From positions 152,864 to 216,863 of the forward strand of contig NZ_LSRS01000001.1 of the NCBI RefSeq assembly GCF_009932395.1: 64,000 nt of DNA, written 5' to 3'. A model generated the notes under the pieces. That model was not told where the DNA came from, made no database searches, and saw only the letters and a list, made by a program, of their open reading frames with translations. This DNA is from Sporotomaculum syntrophicum (lineage in GTDB: Bacteria > Bacillota > Desulfotomaculia > Desulfotomaculales > Desulfallaceae). Shown here in pieces: positions 33,153 through 42,204 of this stretch. How positions within the stretch are numbered: position 1 is the stretch's first letter; each line of letters begins with the position of its first letter. Both the position numbers and the translations under genes were made by a program.

Positions 33153-34430
33153 ATGCAAGTTATAATTGTTGGAGGAGGCTGGGCAGGCTGTGCATCAGCC
33201 TATGCAGCTAAAAAGGCAGGCGCAGAAGTAATGCTGCTGGAAAAAACCGATATGCTGCTGGGTACCGGTTTGGTGGGTGGCATTATGTGTAACAACGGGC
33301 GGTTTACCGCCCTTGAGGAAGCCCGCGCTCTAGGTGGGGAGGATTTTATTGCTTTAATTGAATCCGTTTTTAGACACCGGTTTCTCGATTTTCCAGGACA
33401 CCGGCACGCTATGCTCTACGATGTAACTAAAATCGAACCGGTAATACGAGACTTTTTAACCCGGTGCGGTGTAACGATAAAACTGCAGACCAGAATGACA
33501 GAAGTTTTCGTCAGTGATGGATATATAAAGGGGCTGGTAACAGCTAACGACGAAATACTGCACGGTGATGTTTTTGTGGATACCACCGGCTCGGCGGGAC
33601 CTGCTAAAAATTGCACCCGTTTCGGCAGTGGCTGCGCGATGTGCATATTACGCTGTCCTAGTTTCGGACCACGTGTAAGCCTTACCGCCAAGGCAGGACT
33701 GCCGGAAATCAAGGCCGGGGAAAACTTTGCTCACTTTGAAGCGATGAGCGGTTCATGTAAGCTTGATAAAGGTTCCCTGGATGCAAATTTAGTACAACAG
33801 CTAGAGCATAACGGCGTGCTGGTTATTCCCTTGCCTCCGTCCATGTACAAGGATGATTTGCTGAGCAGCAAAGCCTGCCAGCAATATGCTCTAACTGAAT
33901 TTGCCAGAAATTTAGTAATTCTGGATACCGGTCACGCTAAACTAATGACTCCGTTCTTCCCTTTAGAAAAATTACGCACTTTGGAAGGGTTTGCCAACGC
34001 AAGATATGCCGATCCTTATTCGGGCGGCAGGGGTAATTCAGTGCGCTTTATGGCCATGTGCCACTGTAATGATGCCTTACAAGTGGATGGCGTGAAGAAT
34101 TTGTTTTGCGCCGGTGAAAAAACCGGCCCGCTGGTGGGGCATACCGAGGCTATTGTTACCGGCTTTATTGCCGGTTACAACGCAGTGCGACTGCTGGCCG
34201 GATTGGTCCCGCTAGTTTTGCCGGATGATTTGACAGTTGGAGATATCATCTCTTATATGCACCGGGAAATTAAAGAAACCGCAGGACTAAGTAAAAAGTA
34301 TACTTTCTCCGGCTCGGTTTACTTTGAGAGAATGCAAAAAAAAGGATTATATAACACTAATACCTCAGAAATATATGAGCGGGTGAGCCGAGCCGGGCTC
34401 AAACAACTGCTTGATAGGAGCCTTGTATAA
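33153..34430 (+). CDS. FAD-dependent oxidoreductase
   Basis: A 425-residue flavoprotein. IVGGGWAGCASAYAAKKAG at the N-terminus is the FAD-binding Rossmann motif, and LFCAGEKTGPLVGHTEAIV near residue 320 is the second flavin-contact motif, as in the FAD-dependent/GidA-like group. A cysteine-rich stretch (NCTRFGSGCAMCILRC, about residues 152-167) could hold an iron-sulfur cluster or redox thiols. Substrate unknown. It is the only long plus-strand gene in the right-hand 60 kb. A ribosome site is read in AGAGGGGGATA before the ATG. Confidence 0.82.
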   Translation: MQVIIVGGGWAGCASAYAAKKAGAEVMLLEKTDMLLGTGLVGGIMCNNGRFTALEEARALGGEDFIALIESVFRHRFLDFPGHRHAMLYDVTKIEPVIRDFLTRCGVTIKLQTRMTEVFVSDGYIKGLVTANDEILHGDVFVDTTGSAGPAKNCTRFGSGCAMCILRCPSFGPRVSLTAKAGLPEIKAGENFAHFEAMSGSCKLDKGSLDANLVQQLEHNGVLVIPLPPSMYKDDLLSSKACQQYALTEFARNLVILDTGHAKLMTPFFPLEKLRTLEGFANARYADPYSGGRGNSVRFMAMCHCNDALQVDGVKNLFCAGEKTGPLVGHTEAIVTGFIAGYNAVRLLAGLVPLVLPDDLTVGDIISYMHREIKETAGLSKKYTFSGSVYFERMQKKGLYNTNTSEIYERVSRAGLKQLLDRSLV

Positions 34431-34461
34431 CAGCAAAATACCGTTCCATATAATTTAAAAA

Positions 34462-34477
34462 CCGGGAGTACTCCCGG
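34462..34477. repeat. Perfect 16 bp palindrome after the flavoprotein gene
   Basis: CCGGGAGTACTCCCGG is self-complementary over all 16 bases and lies 32 bp after the stop codon. CCTTTC follows, so it may be a first weak terminator before the stronger one at 34572. Confidence 0.6.
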
Positions 34478-34571
34478 CCTTTCACATTTGCCCCAGATAT
34501 TACAGCTATACATAGTAGCTTTAGGTATTCTATAATCAATATGTAGTTAGCATTAGTCATCTTCCTAACGT

Positions 34572-34598
34572 AATCCCCGATTTCGGGGATTTTTTTTT
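34572..34598 (+). terminator. Terminator of the flavoprotein gene
   Basis: AATCCCCGA (34572-34580) pairs with TCGGGGATT (34583-34591), followed by a T-run of nine. It works on the plus strand. Confidence 0.9.
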
Positions 34599-34657
34599 AT
34601 TTATCATGCAAAGGTATGGATTATGAAATATATGTGCTCAACACCTTGCAGTACTGG

Positions 34658-35071
34658 TCAATACTGCTCCTGGTTAGCACGCCGGTCCAATATGCCTTGA
34701 ATCTGAGTAAATACCTGTGGCGCTAAGTCAATAAGCCTGTCCAGTGTAGCATTGCCGTCTACCGGAATTAAGCGCACTTGACCATTGCCCGCTACTAGAA
34801 ACCCTACCGGTTTGACAGATACGCCGGCACCGCTGCCACCGCCAAAACCAGGCATTTGGCTTTCGCCGTTATCATCCTTATCACTACCGCCATAGTCAAA
34901 TTCACCACCGCCCGCACCAAAACCGCAAGCTACCCTGGATATTGGAATAATTACATTTCCGTCGGGAGTTTCCACAGGGTCACCCACCACGGTATTTACA
35001 TCAACCATTTCTTTTATGCTTTCCATGGCAGTTTTCATTAGACCTTCAATGGGGTGTGTTTGTTCAGGCAT
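34658..35071 (-). CDS. ytfJ: GerW/YtfJ-family sporulation protein
   Basis: A 137-residue protein of the YtfJ family, linked to spore germination in Bacillus. HPIEGLMKTAMESIKEMVDV at the N-terminus, GFGAGGGEFDYGG, GGGSGAGVSVKPVGFLV and the C-terminal RLIDLAPQV are family signatures. There is no membrane segment. It follows the DUF2953 gene by about 40 bp in the same direction, an arrangement common in clostridia. Confidence 0.9.
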   Translation of the reverse strand: MPEQTHPIEGLMKTAMESIKEMVDVNTVVGDPVETPDGNVIIPISRVACGFGAGGGEFDYGGSDKDDNGESQMPGFGGGSGAGVSVKPVGFLVAGNGQVRLIPVDGNATLDRLIDLAPQVFTQIQGILDRRANQEQY

Positions 35072-35112
35072 AAATATCCAGCTCCTTTATCATGCTGCAA
35101 CTATTGAATAAT

Positions 35113-35823
35113 TTACCCTTTATGGCCCTTGTTATGCATTAATTTTTTTCTGTTTTTAACTAAAAGCCAGGCAGCCATAAATCCGGTAATGATCAGGTAT
35201 CCCATACGGAAGCTAAACACACAGTTTAAATGTGTTGCTATTACCCGCGCGTCAAATACAGGGATAATTTCCAACTCCGGTTTGGGTAGTGGTTTTTTAA
35301 ACCGGCGATAAAGATAAGCGGTAGAGTTGGATTTTATTGCCCATAACAACCCCACAGCAACGCCTGTTTGGTCCGCCTGCCACATGCCTATCCGGGTCCA
35401 CCAGCCAAACCGGTGCAATTTGATAGTCGACAGCATAAAACGGTAGGCAGGTTCAGTGGCACGGTAAACATTCATCGCCTGTTTATATATATCAAGTACC
35501 CGGCCGGCTGAAATACTGGTCTTCTCTTTAGCTAAAACGTCACCGGAGCGCTTAGACAACTTGGCCCGCAGTTTAAATACCGGGGCGAATCTGTTGAAAA
35601 CCAACTTTAGCGTAGATAACCGCAAACGCAATTTCAATAAGCCCCACAAAAAAGACAGGCTTACACTTGTGCCCGGTGTGGCAAAAGTTATCGATGTATT
35701 GGGTATCTGATCATCTCTTTCCTTAAGCACATATCTTATATGCACTGTAACCGGTGCGATCAGCAGCAACAATAGCAAAATAAGCACCAGTGCTAATATT
35801 AAGTACCACATGCTGCACCTCAT
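35113..35823 (-). CDS. DUF2953 membrane-anchored protein
   Basis: A 236-residue protein with an N-terminal membrane helix (about 5-27) and a second hydrophobic segment near the C-terminus (MGYLIITGFMAAWLLV). The middle part (FLWGLLKLRLRLSTLKL; LHRFGWWTRIGMWQADQTGV) matches DUF2953, which is found in spore formers next to ytfJ. Function unknown. ATG at 35823 or 35811; GAGGTG lies just before the second. Confidence 0.75.
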   Translation of the reverse strand: MRCSMWYLILALVLILLLLLLIAPVTVHIRYVLKERDDQIPNTSITFATPGTSVSLSFLWGLLKLRLRLSTLKLVFNRFAPVFKLRAKLSKRSGDVLAKEKTSISAGRVLDIYKQAMNVYRATEPAYRFMLSTIKLHRFGWWTRIGMWQADQTGVAVGLLWAIKSNSTAYLYRRFKKPLPKPELEIIPVFDARVIATHLNCVFSFRMGYLIITGFMAAWLLVKNRKKLMHNKGHKG

Positions 35824-35863
35824 GCCTTATATTACCGCTATCTGGTCTAAAATATGCGTAACT

Positions 35864-35900
35864 AAAAAAGGGTCGCCATTGAAATAAACTTGGCCGACCC
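35864..35900 (-). terminator. trpS terminator
   Basis: On the minus strand GGGTCGGCCA (35900-35891) pairs with TGGCGACCC (35878-35870) with one bulged base and is followed by six T (35869-35864). It is about 75 bp past the trpS stop. Confidence 0.75.
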
Positions 35901-35971
35901 CTTCTAATAAATTACACACGGTAGTTTTATGTGCATAAATTAAAGCAATGTTTGTTGTCTTAAACCACAGG

Positions 35972-36949
35972 TTATTTATAATTTTGGTAATCAAGACCCA
36001 CATTGTGGCGCGCACGCTCTAGATATACTGTCGCCGCCTGTCTAGCCTTGAGAGCACCTTTTTGCATAGTATCCAGTACATATTGCTTGTCCCTTACCAA
36101 AGCATCCCTTTCTTTCTTATAGGGAGCAAAGTAATCACGAATAACTTCAAATAGTTCCTTCTTGATGTCACCATACCGCAATCCCGGGGTAAGGAACCTT
36201 TCTTTAAGCGCTGTCTTACCTTTTTCATCCAGGAACAAAGTATACAGATCATAAAGCACATTGCCTTCGATTGGTTTTGGTTCGTCTACAGGTGTGGAAT
36301 CAGTTTTAATGCCCATCACCTTTTTACGCAGTGTTTTTTCATCAGCGAAAATTTCTATGGTATTACCATAGGATTTGGACATTTTTTGGCCATCAAGACC
36401 CGGTACAGTGGCAAAATCCTCCTCAATATCCGCCTCAGGCACCACAAAGGTTTCACCATATGTATTATTAAACCTGATAGCCACATCCCTGGCAATTTCC
36501 AAATGCTGTTTTTGATCTTTACCCACAGGTATCTTGTCCGCCCCGTATAGCAAAATGTCGGCAGCCATCAGCACGGGATAAGAGAACAATCCATGACTCG
36601 CCGGAATACCCTTAGCAGTTTTATCCTTATAAGAGTGAGAGCGTTCCAGCAGCCCCATACCGGTGATATTTGACAACATCCAGGTCAGCTCGGTTACCTC
36701 CGGTACATCACCCTGAACCCAGAAAACCGATTTATCCGGGTCCAGGCCTAAGGCTAAGAAATCACAGGCCGCATCAAAAGTCTGTTTCCTTAACAGAGCA
36801 GCGTCAAATACGGATGTCAGAGCGTGATAATTGACCAAAAAGCAAAATAACTCATTGTTTTGCTGGTAATTAATCATTCTGTTCATCATCCCGAAATAGT
36901 TACCTAAATGCAAAGCGCCCGATGGCTGTATACCGGAAAGAATACGCAT
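35972..36949 (-). CDS. trpS: Tryptophanyl-tRNA synthetase
   Basis: Charges tRNA-Trp. The 325-residue class I synthetase has GIQPSGALHLGNYFG (HIGH-like motif, about residues 5-19) and KMSKSYGNTI (about 190-199). Normal family length. No T-box leader is present in the 51 bp before the ATG or within reach upstream, so it is not regulated by that mechanism here. It lies directly downstream of the M50 protease gene. Confidence 0.96.
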   Translation of the reverse strand: MRILSGIQPSGALHLGNYFGMMNRMINYQQNNELFCFLVNYHALTSVFDAALLRKQTFDAACDFLALGLDPDKSVFWVQGDVPEVTELTWMLSNITGMGLLERSHSYKDKTAKGIPASHGLFSYPVLMAADILLYGADKIPVGKDQKQHLEIARDVAIRFNNTYGETFVVPEADIEEDFATVPGLDGQKMSKSYGNTIEIFADEKTLRKKVMGIKTDSTPVDEPKPIEGNVLYDLYTLFLDEKGKTALKERFLTPGLRYGDIKKELFEVIRDYFAPYKKERDALVRDKQYVLDTMQKGALKARQAATVYLERARHNVGLDYQNYK

Positions 36950-37000
36950 GATAAGTCTCCTTTTCTGTTAAATTGTAGATAGAAGAAGATTGTTTGAAGA

Positions 37001-37615
37001 CTAGATTATATTACTAATCATTAATAATATATTAATTACAAAACTAACCAGAGGCCATAATATCTTGCCTAATAGTCCGGTAAAAAGCAGTAACATCAGT
37101 ATAATAATACCATAGGTTTCCATACTGTAGATAAATTGTGACTGTCCTGGCAAAAGCCCCGCTAAAATCTTCGAGCCATCCAGAGGAGGTACCGGGATTA
37201 GGTTGAAAATAGCCAAAATAACATTAATTTGCATAGTAAGATATAACAAGTAATCTATGTAACCAGCATTGAACAGCCCCAAACCAAGTATTAAGGACGC
37301 AGCCAGAGCCACCAGCATGTTGGCGGTTGGACCGGCAAGCGACACCAGCAGCATGCCCCGTTCCGGATCGGTTCGTAAATTATATGGGTTTACCGGAACC
37401 GGCTTAGCCCAGCCAAACTTAAACAGAATCATCATTAGAAAACCCACCGGGTCAATATGGGCCAGGGGATTAAGCGTCAGGCGGCCCTGGTTCCGGGCCG
37501 TGTTATCACCTAACCGGTAGGCCACCCAGCCATGGGCGAACTCGTGAAAGGTCAGGCTGATTAATATTACCGGCAATAAAAGCAACAATTCAGACAAACT
37601 GGGCAAATCAAACAT
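37001..37615 (-). CDS. Site-2-type M50 membrane metalloprotease
   Basis: An intramembrane zinc protease of 204 residues. HEFAH (about residues 24-28) is the HExxH site and NLIPVPPLDGSK (about 139-150) the third zinc-ligand motif. About five membrane segments are present. It belongs to the small soluble-domain-free YwhC-like subgroup. Its start directly abuts the stop of the DHH-CBS gene, suggesting translational coupling. Substrate unknown. Confidence 0.9.
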   Translation of the reverse strand: MFDLPSLSELLLLLPVILISLTFHEFAHGWVAYRLGDNTARNQGRLTLNPLAHIDPVGFLMMILFKFGWAKPVPVNPYNLRTDPERGMLLVSLAGPTANMLVALAASLILGLGLFNAGYIDYLLYLTMQINVILAIFNLIPVPPLDGSKILAGLLPGQSQFIYSMETYGIIILMLLLFTGLLGKILWPLVSFVINILLMISNII

Positions 37616-40255
37616 TTACTCGCTCCTTTTAGTCACCCGGGCAAGGTAATCCCGCATAAAAGCCTGCTCTTCTTCCTCAGTGTCCAAATTGCCGTCAAGC
37701 TTTTCCCGCCATAAAGCATCCAAGACTTCCCGGTAAACCGGTCCGGGACGGTAGCCCAAGTTTCTAATATATTCTCCGCTTGTTTTTGGTTTACTATCCC
37801 TAATTATATTGAGCAGTTGTCTAAAACGTTCCTGAGACTCTTCATCATTCAAAATTGCCAGCAACAAAGGTGAGCTTTCCCAGGGCATTTGAAGCAGTAT
37901 TTGAGCCTGCTGACTGACCTTTAAATGCTGCGGCTTCTGCCGGAGCACGTCTGCAGACCGGTTCCATCCCTGGAGCGCGGCCAGCAGTTTTTCGGTCGAC
38001 CTTTTATCAACTGCATACTGCTCACAGACAGCACGGGCCACCTCGGCATCAGACCGGTGCAAGATAGCAATTAAATAAACCAACCACCGTGGTTCAGGCA
38101 CCTTCATACCCCAATCGATGATTTGCTGTAGAGCACGGTGCAAATTCATAAGAGCCGGCTCAATCTCACTGTAATTAACCCCGGGGAAAATAAAAGGCCA
38201 AACCGCCAATTCATTCATGCGCCGCAGCATAATTCCGGCTTGAGGTTCTAAAAAAATATGTTTTAACTCTTCCCCAATACGTTCATTGCTCACCCTGGAG
38301 AGCACATCACGGTTCACCGTTTCATTAAGAAATTTTAATGTTTGCGGCTCAATTTTAAAGCCATACCGCTGCTCAAAACGGATCGCCCGTAGTATTCTGG
38401 TGGGGTCTTCGATAAAACTTAAATTGTGCAGCACCCTGACCGTGTGCTCCTGCAAATCTTTCCGGCCATCAAAAAAGTCTATTAAGTTACCATAACTACT
38501 TTCATTTAAAGCAACAGCCATTGCATTTATGGTAAAATCACGCCGGTATAAATCCTGGTGCAGCGTAGAGCTTTCAACCTGGGGCAAAGCTGCCGGATAG
38601 GCATAAAATTCCACCCGTGCAGTAGCCACATCTATTTTGAAATCATCAGAAAAAAGGATTTCCGCAGTACCAAAGTTCTGGTGCTGTCTAACCCGGGCAT
38701 CGTATAATTTAGCCAGTTCTTCCGCCAGCAGTATACCATTACCCTCTACCACCAAGTCAACATCCAGGCTTTCCTGGCCCAGTAATATATCACGTACCAC
38801 CCCGCCTGCGGCGTAAATCTTGTACCCCATGCGATCGGCTATTTGGCCGGCTTCTTTTAAAATACCTTGTACAGTAGGGGACAGAGTCCGCTCCATAATC
38901 AAGCCAATATTGTAAACAGACAACCCCTCCTGCCCATGATGGTTATAAATTATCCGGTGCCTGGTCTGCACTTCCCCATGCAGTGTGCGCAGTATATCGG
39001 TACGAGAAACAATACCCACAATTTTACCGGCCTCTACCACAGGCACCCGGCCGATATCGTGATTAATCATCAAATCCTGCAGTTCAGACACAGGCATATT
39101 GCCGGGCACGGATATAACCCGGACAGTCATAAAGCCCTTTACCGGGGCATGCCCCAAACCATGGTGGATAGCTTTTTCTACATCCCGACGGGATATGACA
39201 CCAATGAGCTTTTCACCTTTTACCACGGGAAAACCGGTATGGCCATAGCGTAGCATAATCTGCCCTGCCTCAGCAATACTCATTTCCGGTGCCAGGGTTT
39301 TGACCGGTGAAGTCATAATATCGGCAGCACAAATAGGAGGCTGTATCTTATTATATATAACAGTTAGTAGTTCCTCGGCCACATCTCCTGCGACACGGTT
39401 TTTAACTACAGCAGCCGCGGCGGCAGCATGTCCACCACCACCAAAGTGCTCCAATATATCTGCAACATTAGCCTGGGGTATACTGCTCCGTCCCACTATA
39501 TGCACCCGGTCCTCCATCTCAGCCAGCACAAATACAACATCCAGCTGCTCAATTTCGGCAATGGTATGCGCTATCACCGCCAGGCCGACCACATACTCAT
39601 CCGTTTTGGTACCAGTCAATAACACCTTGGCACCATTTACTTGATACTGGCGGGTATTCACCAGCAAATCCTTGAGCAGTTCTTTTTGTTCATTGGTCAT
39701 TGGCCGGGTAAGAAAATCAGCCACCACCGCCAGGTTGGCTCCTTTTTGCAGTAAAAATGAAACTGCATCCACATCGCGGTGAGTCGTACTGGTGAAGACC
39801 AGTGAACCGGTGTCACTATATATGCCCAAACATAAAATGGTGGCCTCTAAGGAGGTAAGCGGTAAACCTGACTCCCTGATTTTTTCCACCAGCAGGGTAA
39901 CCGTTGCCCCTACAGTATCCACTACCTCCAAGGAACCCCGTATATCGCCATCTGCCCAGGGATGATGGTCATATATATGCACGTCCACACCAGGTTGGTT
40001 TAAAATCTCGGCTACCTTACCCACCCGGCGTTGGCTTTTGGTATCAACAATTATTACCCGCTTGACTCGCTTCAAATCAATTTGCTTTAAACTGTGTATA
40101 TTTATAGTGTCTTTATGCAGCGACATAAATTCTTCTGCATTGCGGGACATTTTGCCGGGCAAAACCAACCTGGCATCGGGATATAATTTTTGGGCTGCCA
40201 CCATGGCTGACAGTCCATCCATATCGGTATTGGTATGGGTGGTAATAATTTCCAC
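37616..40255 (-). CDS. DHH-CBS-CBS-tRNA nucleotidyltransferase fusion
   Basis: An 879-residue multidomain protein. Residues 1 to about 300 are a DHH phosphoesterase (TDMDGLSAM; YDHHPW at about 95-100; GGGGHAAAAA near 275). Residues about 308-430 are two CBS domains (DIMTSPVKTL; FMTVRVISV), which usually bind adenine nucleotides. From about residue 470 comes a poly(A)-polymerase/CCA-enzyme module: AAGGVVRDILLGQ, the catalytic pair in LDVDLVVEG, RRDFTINAMA and the RNA-binding C-terminal helices. This architecture is known in clostridia and deltaproteobacteria as an A-adding or CCA-adding enzyme, possibly with RNA trimming by DHH. Which bases it adds is not deducible here. Confidence 0.92.
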   Translation of the reverse strand: MEIITTHTNTDMDGLSAMVAAQKLYPDARLVLPGKMSRNAEEFMSLHKDTINIHSLKQIDLKRVKRVIIVDTKSQRRVGKVAEILNQPGVDVHIYDHHPWADGDIRGSLEVVDTVGATVTLLVEKIRESGLPLTSLEATILCLGIYSDTGSLVFTSTTHRDVDAVSFLLQKGANLAVVADFLTRPMTNEQKELLKDLLVNTRQYQVNGAKVLLTGTKTDEYVVGLAVIAHTIAEIEQLDVVFVLAEMEDRVHIVGRSSIPQANVADILEHFGGGGHAAAAAAVVKNRVAGDVAEELLTVIYNKIQPPICAADIMTSPVKTLAPEMSIAEAGQIMLRYGHTGFPVVKGEKLIGVISRRDVEKAIHHGLGHAPVKGFMTVRVISVPGNMPVSELQDLMINHDIGRVPVVEAGKIVGIVSRTDILRTLHGEVQTRHRIIYNHHGQEGLSVYNIGLIMERTLSPTVQGILKEAGQIADRMGYKIYAAGGVVRDILLGQESLDVDLVVEGNGILLAEELAKLYDARVRQHQNFGTAEILFSDDFKIDVATARVEFYAYPAALPQVESSTLHQDLYRRDFTINAMAVALNESSYGNLIDFFDGRKDLQEHTVRVLHNLSFIEDPTRILRAIRFEQRYGFKIEPQTLKFLNETVNRDVLSRVSNERIGEELKHIFLEPQAGIMLRRMNELAVWPFIFPGVNYSEIEPALMNLHRALQQIIDWGMKVPEPRWLVYLIAILHRSDAEVARAVCEQYAVDKRSTEKLLAALQGWNRSADVLRQKPQHLKVSQQAQILLQMPWESSPLLLAILNDEESQERFRQLLNIIRDSKPKTSGEYIRNLGYRPGPVYREVLDALWREKLDGNLDTEEEEQAFMRDYLARVTKRSE

Positions 40256-40299
40256 TATGTGCCTCCGTACCTATTTTATTTACCTTGCATTAACTTCAT

Positions 40300-40305
40300 A
40301 TTATA
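40300..40305 (-). promoter_or_regulatory. Extended -10 element upstream of the DHH-CBS gene
   Basis: On the minus strand TGGTATAAT gives a TG-extended -10 box 45 bp before the ATG. No clear -35 is seen, which fits extended -10 promoters. Confidence 0.5.
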
Positions 40306-40336
40306 CCATATTTTATTTGTGCGGTGTGTATAAACA

Positions 40337-40370
40337 TGCCCCGAATAGCATCCAGGCTGTTTTCGGGGCA
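40337..40370 (-). terminator. Hairpin after lysA, probable terminator
   Basis: TGCCCCGAA (40337-40345) and TTCGGGGCA (40362-40370) form a 9 bp stem with a 16-base loop, about 50 bp after the lysA stop. The T-run is poor (TGTTTAT), so efficiency is uncertain. Confidence 0.55.
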
Positions 40371-40418
40371 CAGTTATAAAATAACCAAGTATTAATTTGA
40401 TGAGCAGAAAAAGTGCTA

Positions 40419-41762
40419 TTAATTGGCACCGGCCATTCTAACTACTTTGCTCTCGCCTAACCGTTCCGGCACCATATCATTTCTAATTAAATCGTCATAC
40501 GTTTCCCGGGCGATAATGATATCTGCAGCACCATCCCGAACCAGCACCATAGCCGGGCGGGGCAACCGGTTATAGTTCATCGACATGGAATAGTTATAAG
40601 CACCGGTAGAGGAAACAGCCAGAATATCACCAGGTGCGGGAGCAGGCAGATTGATGTCCCAGATTAACATATCACCTGACTCACAGCACTTCCCGGCTAT
40701 GGATACTGTCTCCTCGGGCTGCTGATCAGCCCGGTTGGCCAGGAGCGCTTCATAGCGTGATTGGTACAATGCCGGTCTCGGGTTGTCGCCCATCCCGCCA
40801 TCCACCGCCACATATGTGCGAATACCGGGTATTTCCTTGACCGAGCCCACCGTATACAACGTTGTCCCGGCGGGACCACTGATTGAACGGCCAGGCTCCA
40901 CTAACACTCTGGGCGTTATTAAACCATAGGATTTAGCCAATGTTTGCACAGCCGGCACCAGCATGTCGGCGTACTTACTCACAGGCTGGGGCTCATCTGC
41001 GGAAGTATAATATATCCCCAAACCACCACCGAAGTTCATTTCTTCAGGCTGCCAGCCTGTCTCCTGGTATACCAGGGCGGTAAACCCGAGCATAACTTCA
41101 GCTGCGTGGGTATAGGATTCCATTTCAAATATCTGGGAGCCAATATGGCAGTGCAACCCGGTGAGCTGAATATTTTCCAAGGCCATAGCCTGTTTGATAA
41201 TTTCCATAGCCTGGCCGTTTTCAATAACAATGCCGAACTTACTGTCTATTTGTCCTGTTTTGATGTATTCATGAGTATGCGCTTCCACCCCGGGGGTTAG
41301 TCGCAGCATTATCTTTACATGAACACCCGCTTCACCGGCTAGTTTGTTAAGCATAAGCAATTCATACTGGTTATCCACTATAATTCGGCCAACCTTGTAT
41401 TCTAGAGCTAATTTCAGCTCGTCGGCCGATTTGTTATTACCGTGAAAATACACCCGCTCCATGGGAAAACGCGCCTTTTTAGCAGTATACAACTCACCAC
41501 CCGATACTACATCCAGGCTCAGACCTTCTTCGGCTATAATGCGGCAGATGGCCAGAGTAAGCAGGGTTTTTGCAGCGTATAACACTTCACCGTCGTATTT
41601 TTCCATGAAAGCCCGGTTGTAGTTGCGGCAGTTTTGCCGAAAGTATTGCTCATCCAGCACATACAGCGGAGTGCCAAAACGCTCGGCCAGTTCCACAGTA
41701 TCGCAGCCGCCAATTTCCAGGTGACCTCTATCGTTAATTCTCATTGTGCCCTGTAGCTTCAT
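40419..41762 (-). CDS. lysA: Diaminopimelate decarboxylase
   Basis: PLP enzyme for the last step of lysine synthesis. The 447-residue protein has the PLP-lysine region VLYAAKTLLTLAI, the GLHCHIGSQIFE motif, GGGLGIYYTS, VEPGRSISGPAGTT and the substrate-contact CCESGDML. The ATG at 41762 follows GGAGGAAA by 4-5 bases; the longer reading frame to 41870 would run through the riboswitch expression platform. Control by a lysine riboswitch is directly readable upstream. Confidence 0.96.
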   Translation of the reverse strand: MKLQGTMRINDRGHLEIGGCDTVELAERFGTPLYVLDEQYFRQNCRNYNRAFMEKYDGEVLYAAKTLLTLAICRIIAEEGLSLDVVSGGELYTAKKARFPMERVYFHGNNKSADELKLALEYKVGRIIVDNQYELLMLNKLAGEAGVHVKIMLRLTPGVEAHTHEYIKTGQIDSKFGIVIENGQAMEIIKQAMALENIQLTGLHCHIGSQIFEMESYTHAAEVMLGFTALVYQETGWQPEEMNFGGGLGIYYTSADEPQPVSKYADMLVPAVQTLAKSYGLITPRVLVEPGRSISGPAGTTLYTVGSVKEIPGIRTYVAVDGGMGDNPRPALYQSRYEALLANRADQQPEETVSIAGKCCESGDMLIWDINLPAPAPGDILAVSSTGAYNYSMSMNYNRLPRPAMVLVRDGAADIIIARETYDDLIRNDMVPERLGESKVVRMAGAN

Positions 41763-41796
41763 TAAATTTCCTCCGTTCAGATCAGAAATAATTAAA

Positions 41797-41823
41797 CCTC
41801 CCTTCATGCGGAGTGAAAGGAGG
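41797..41823 (-). terminator. Expression-platform terminator of the lysine riboswitch
   Basis: CCTCCCTTCA (41797-41806) pairs with TGAAAGGAGG (41814-41823), with one G-T pair, and is followed on the minus strand by TTTAATTATTT. It sits between the aptamer and the lysA ribosome site, as expected for lysine-dependent termination. Confidence 0.65.
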
Positions 41824-41854
41824 TCATACATTTCATCAGCCCTTTCCGTTCCCC

Positions 41855-42053
41855 GGTGATAGCTCTCCACCCCCAGTAAGCTCTTCTAAGTAATAAAAGC
41901 AAGTGAGGGTGACAGTCCGGCACTTATTCAATACCAAACCAGTCCGGTATTACGAGAATTTAACCGGACTTCGGCGGTGATGCCCTTTCACCACGGTTCA
42001 CCGGATTCCCGTTCCTCACCGTTGGCTACTTTTGCACACCGCACCTCTATACC
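41855..42053 (-). ncRNA. Lysine riboswitch (L-box) upstream of lysA
   Basis: Read on the minus strand: the P1 strand GGTATAGAGGTGCGG, then AGTAG, the GGGCATCACCGCCGAAG segment, a GGACTG...GCCGGACTGTCAC portion, and the 3' core GGAGAGCTATCACC that closes P1. These are conserved L-box core pieces in the right order and spacing (about 199 nt). High lysine should favour the terminator at 41797 and switch off lysA. Confidence 0.9.
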
Positions 42054-42089
42054 TCCTAGCGGAGATGAGGTCTGTATATAGTTTTGCAC

Positions 42090-42119
42090 ATTTTAACACG
42101 TTTTAATTAATTTAGTCAA
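42090..42119 (-). promoter_or_regulatory. Promoter of the lysine riboswitch/lysA transcript
   Basis: On the minus strand TTGACT (42119-42114), an 18 bp spacer and TAAAAT (42095-42090). The predicted start is about 30 bases before the aptamer. Confidence 0.65.
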
Positions 42120-42204
42120 TTGGACATATTTTAAGGATTAAAATTATCTTTACTGACAATATACGCAATAATTAGCAAACTGGCCCGTAAGAATCAACTT
42201 TTTT

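Noticed and set aside
35827-36015. 62-codon ORF between trpS and DUF2953, ending 4 bp before the DUF2953 start.
   Set aside because: It has no ribosome site, begins inside trpS, and runs through a clear hairpin with six T that fits the trpS terminator. Tight coupling to DUF2953 is tempting but explained by chance.
36950-37000. T-box leader expected before trpS, hom or aroF.
   Set aside because: No specifier loop or conserved antiterminator core sequence could be found upstream of any of these genes.
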